Positions 41,339 through 42,380 of a stretch of DNA of 42,380 nucleotides are shown here, in pieces (the first letter of the stretch is position 1; each line of letters begins with the position of its first letter). The translations under genes were made by a program, and so were the position numbers. Location of the stretch: NCBI GenBank assembly GCA_959020035.1, contig CAUEQX010000002.1, forward strand, positions 1 through 42,380. The letters are read 5' to 3'. The DNA comes from an uncultured Collinsella sp. (GTDB lineage: Bacteria; Actinomycetota; Coriobacteriia; Coriobacteriales; Coriobacteriaceae). The notes beneath the pieces were generated by a model. That model did not search any database, was not told the origin of the DNA, and saw only the letters and a list, made by a program, of their open reading frames with translations.

Positions 41339-41364
41339 CATTGACGGCCCCATATCGGCCAAAA

Positions 41365-41398
41365 GGAAAAGCCTCCGCAGGTTTCCCCGCGGAGGCTT
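41365..41398 (-). terminator. Terminator after ftsH
   Basis: AAAGCCTCCGC and GCGGAGGCTTT pair on the minus strand around about eight bases, followed by TCCTTTT. Confidence 0.88.
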
Positions 41399-41410
41399 TC
41401 GCTACAAGAA

Positions 41411-42380
41411 CTATTTGTCGGCGTCGGTGTTGCCGTCAGCATTGACGGCATTGCCATCGCCAGCATCCTCGCCACCATCAGATGCATCCTCCTGCATGGC
41501 CGCCTGCGCAAAAGCCGCGGCATCGGCCGCCAGCTCCTCCTCACTCATGCGAGGCGCACGCTTCTTGACCGGCATACCGGCTGCCTTGGCGTTGCGCTCC
41601 TCCTTGGCCGCCAGGATATCGCCCTCGCGCTCAAGGTAGGCGTCCCACTCGTTATCGAGCAGGGCATTCACGGCATCGCCCTCGACAGTCTCGCGCTCGA
41701 GCAGCACCTTGGCCATCAGGTCGAGCTGATCGCGACGGGCATCCAGGATCTCGACAGCACGACGATGGGCCTCGCGCATAATGCGCTGGACCTCGATGTC
41801 GATACGGCGCGCCGTCTCCTCGGAGTAATCCTGATGATCGGCATAGTCGCGACCCAAGAACACCTGATGCTGCGCCTCACCGAAAACCTGCGTACCCAGC
41901 TCCTCGCTCATGCCCAGGCGCGTGACCATCTCGCGCGCCATCTTGGTTGCGCGCTCCAGATCGTTGCTCGCGCCCGACGTAATGTCATCGCACATGAGCT
42001 CCTCGGCCACGCGACCGCCCAAGAACACGGCGAGCTCGTCGAGCATCTCGTTCTTGGTCTTGAGGAAGTGGTCTTCCTGCGGCAGCTGCAGCGTGTAGCC
42101 CAGGGCCTGACCGCGACTGACAATCGAGATCTTGTGAACCGGATCGGAATGCTCCAGGATGTGGCCCACCAGGGCGTGACCGCTCTCGTGGTAGGCGATC
42201 GTGGTACGCTCGGCCTCGGTCATCACGCGGCCCTTACGCTGCGGACCGGCAATCACGCGCTCCATCGACTCCTCGACCTCGTCCATCGAAATCACGGAAC
42301 GATGGCGACGGGCAGCCAACAATGCAGACTCGTTGAGCAGGTTCGCCAAATCGGCACCGGTAAAGCCAACGGTCATCTGG
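41411..42380 (-). CDS. ftsH: ATP-dependent zinc metalloprotease FtsH, 3' part
   Basis: The last ~323 codons of FtsH; the 5' part (membrane helices and most of the AAA domain) lies beyond the right edge. Visible are the end of the AAA module (GFTGADLANLLNESALLAAR) and the peptidase domain with the zinc motif HESGH, then LGGRVAEEL, TSGASNDLERAT and MAREMVTRLGMS. After the conserved domain there is an acidic tail of about 60 residues (MPVKKRAPRMSEEEL..., Asp/Ala/Gly-rich to the stop). FtsH degrades membrane and short-lived cytosolic proteins. Confidence 0.97.
   Translation of the reverse strand, partial: QMTVGFTGADLANLLNESALLAARRHRSVISMDEVEESMERVIAGPQRKGRVMTEAERTTIAYHESGHALVGHILEHSDPVHKISIVSRGQALGYTLQLPQEDHFLKTKNEMLDELAVFLGGRVAEELMCDDITSGASNDLERATKMAREMVTRLGMSEELGTQVFGEAQHQVFLGRDYADHQDYSEETARRIDIEVQRIMREAHRRAVEILDARRDQLDLMAKVLLERETVEGDAVNALLDNEWDAYLEREGDILAAKEERNAKAAGMPVKKRAPRMSEEELAADAAAFAQAAMQEDASDGGEDAGDGNAVNADGNTDADK

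Overview
The window looks like chromosomal DNA of a high-GC Coriobacteriia (Actinomycetota), most like a gut Collinsella. I infer this from protein style, strong G/C-ending codon use, an LAxTG-type surface anchor, a short SRP RNA and palindromic intergenic repeats; no 16S or other decisive marker is present. Most genes are housekeeping or transport genes in short operons, with GC-rich hairpin terminators between convergent units.

Layout. 1-509 holds a phased array of nine short alternating inverted repeats and a doubtful small ORF. 510-5000 (minus): a flavodoxin-like gene and a heterodimeric ABC exporter pair. 5210-6277 (plus): a secreted coiled-coil LAxTG protein. 6278-7176 is non-coding: terminator, nested inverted repeat, SRP RNA (minus), two more palindromic elements. 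7177-10450: a TadA-glycerate kinase fusion, tRNA-Ser(UGA), a TetR regulator and LemA. 11015-13933: branched-chain aminotransferase, a DedA protein and serine acetyltransferase. 14045-18277 (minus): a MarR regulator and a second heterodimeric ABC exporter in one overlapping operon. 18458-22816: small acidic protein, nitroreductase, membrane protein, Fis-type regulator resembling a degenerate sigma54 activator, and a YeiH-family transporter. 22980-28907: GntR regulator, GlmS, LacI regulator, HAD phosphatase and LarE. 29204-31087: an AlbA_2/Schlafen-ATPase-winged-helix regulator whose upstream DNA carries at least eight copies of a CTCTCTAAA/TTTAGAGAG half-site. 31362-34550: secreted nuclease and a divergent EF-G paralogue. 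34861-37131 (minus): a polar amino acid ABC importer. 37481-42380: RlmD-type methyltransferase, PHP phosphoesterase, class I aminotransferase, and the 3' part of ftsH, cut by the window edge.

Links between genes. A shared dyad (CTTTA, six bases, TAAAG) lies in front of the branched-chain aminotransferase, the amino acid importer and the class I aminotransferase, suggesting one amino-acid regulon. The MarR regulator has two near-identical sites ahead of its own exporter operon. The AlbA_2 protein probably controls its own promoter through the TTTAGAGAG array.

The least explained structures are the phased 31-bp array at 60-323, the TTTAGAGAG array at 30910-31087, and three nested long inverted repeats (6504-6598, 10870-10994, 37223-37373) with similar cores but unrelated, self-complementary arms. 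All calls are by eye; no database search or folding program was run.
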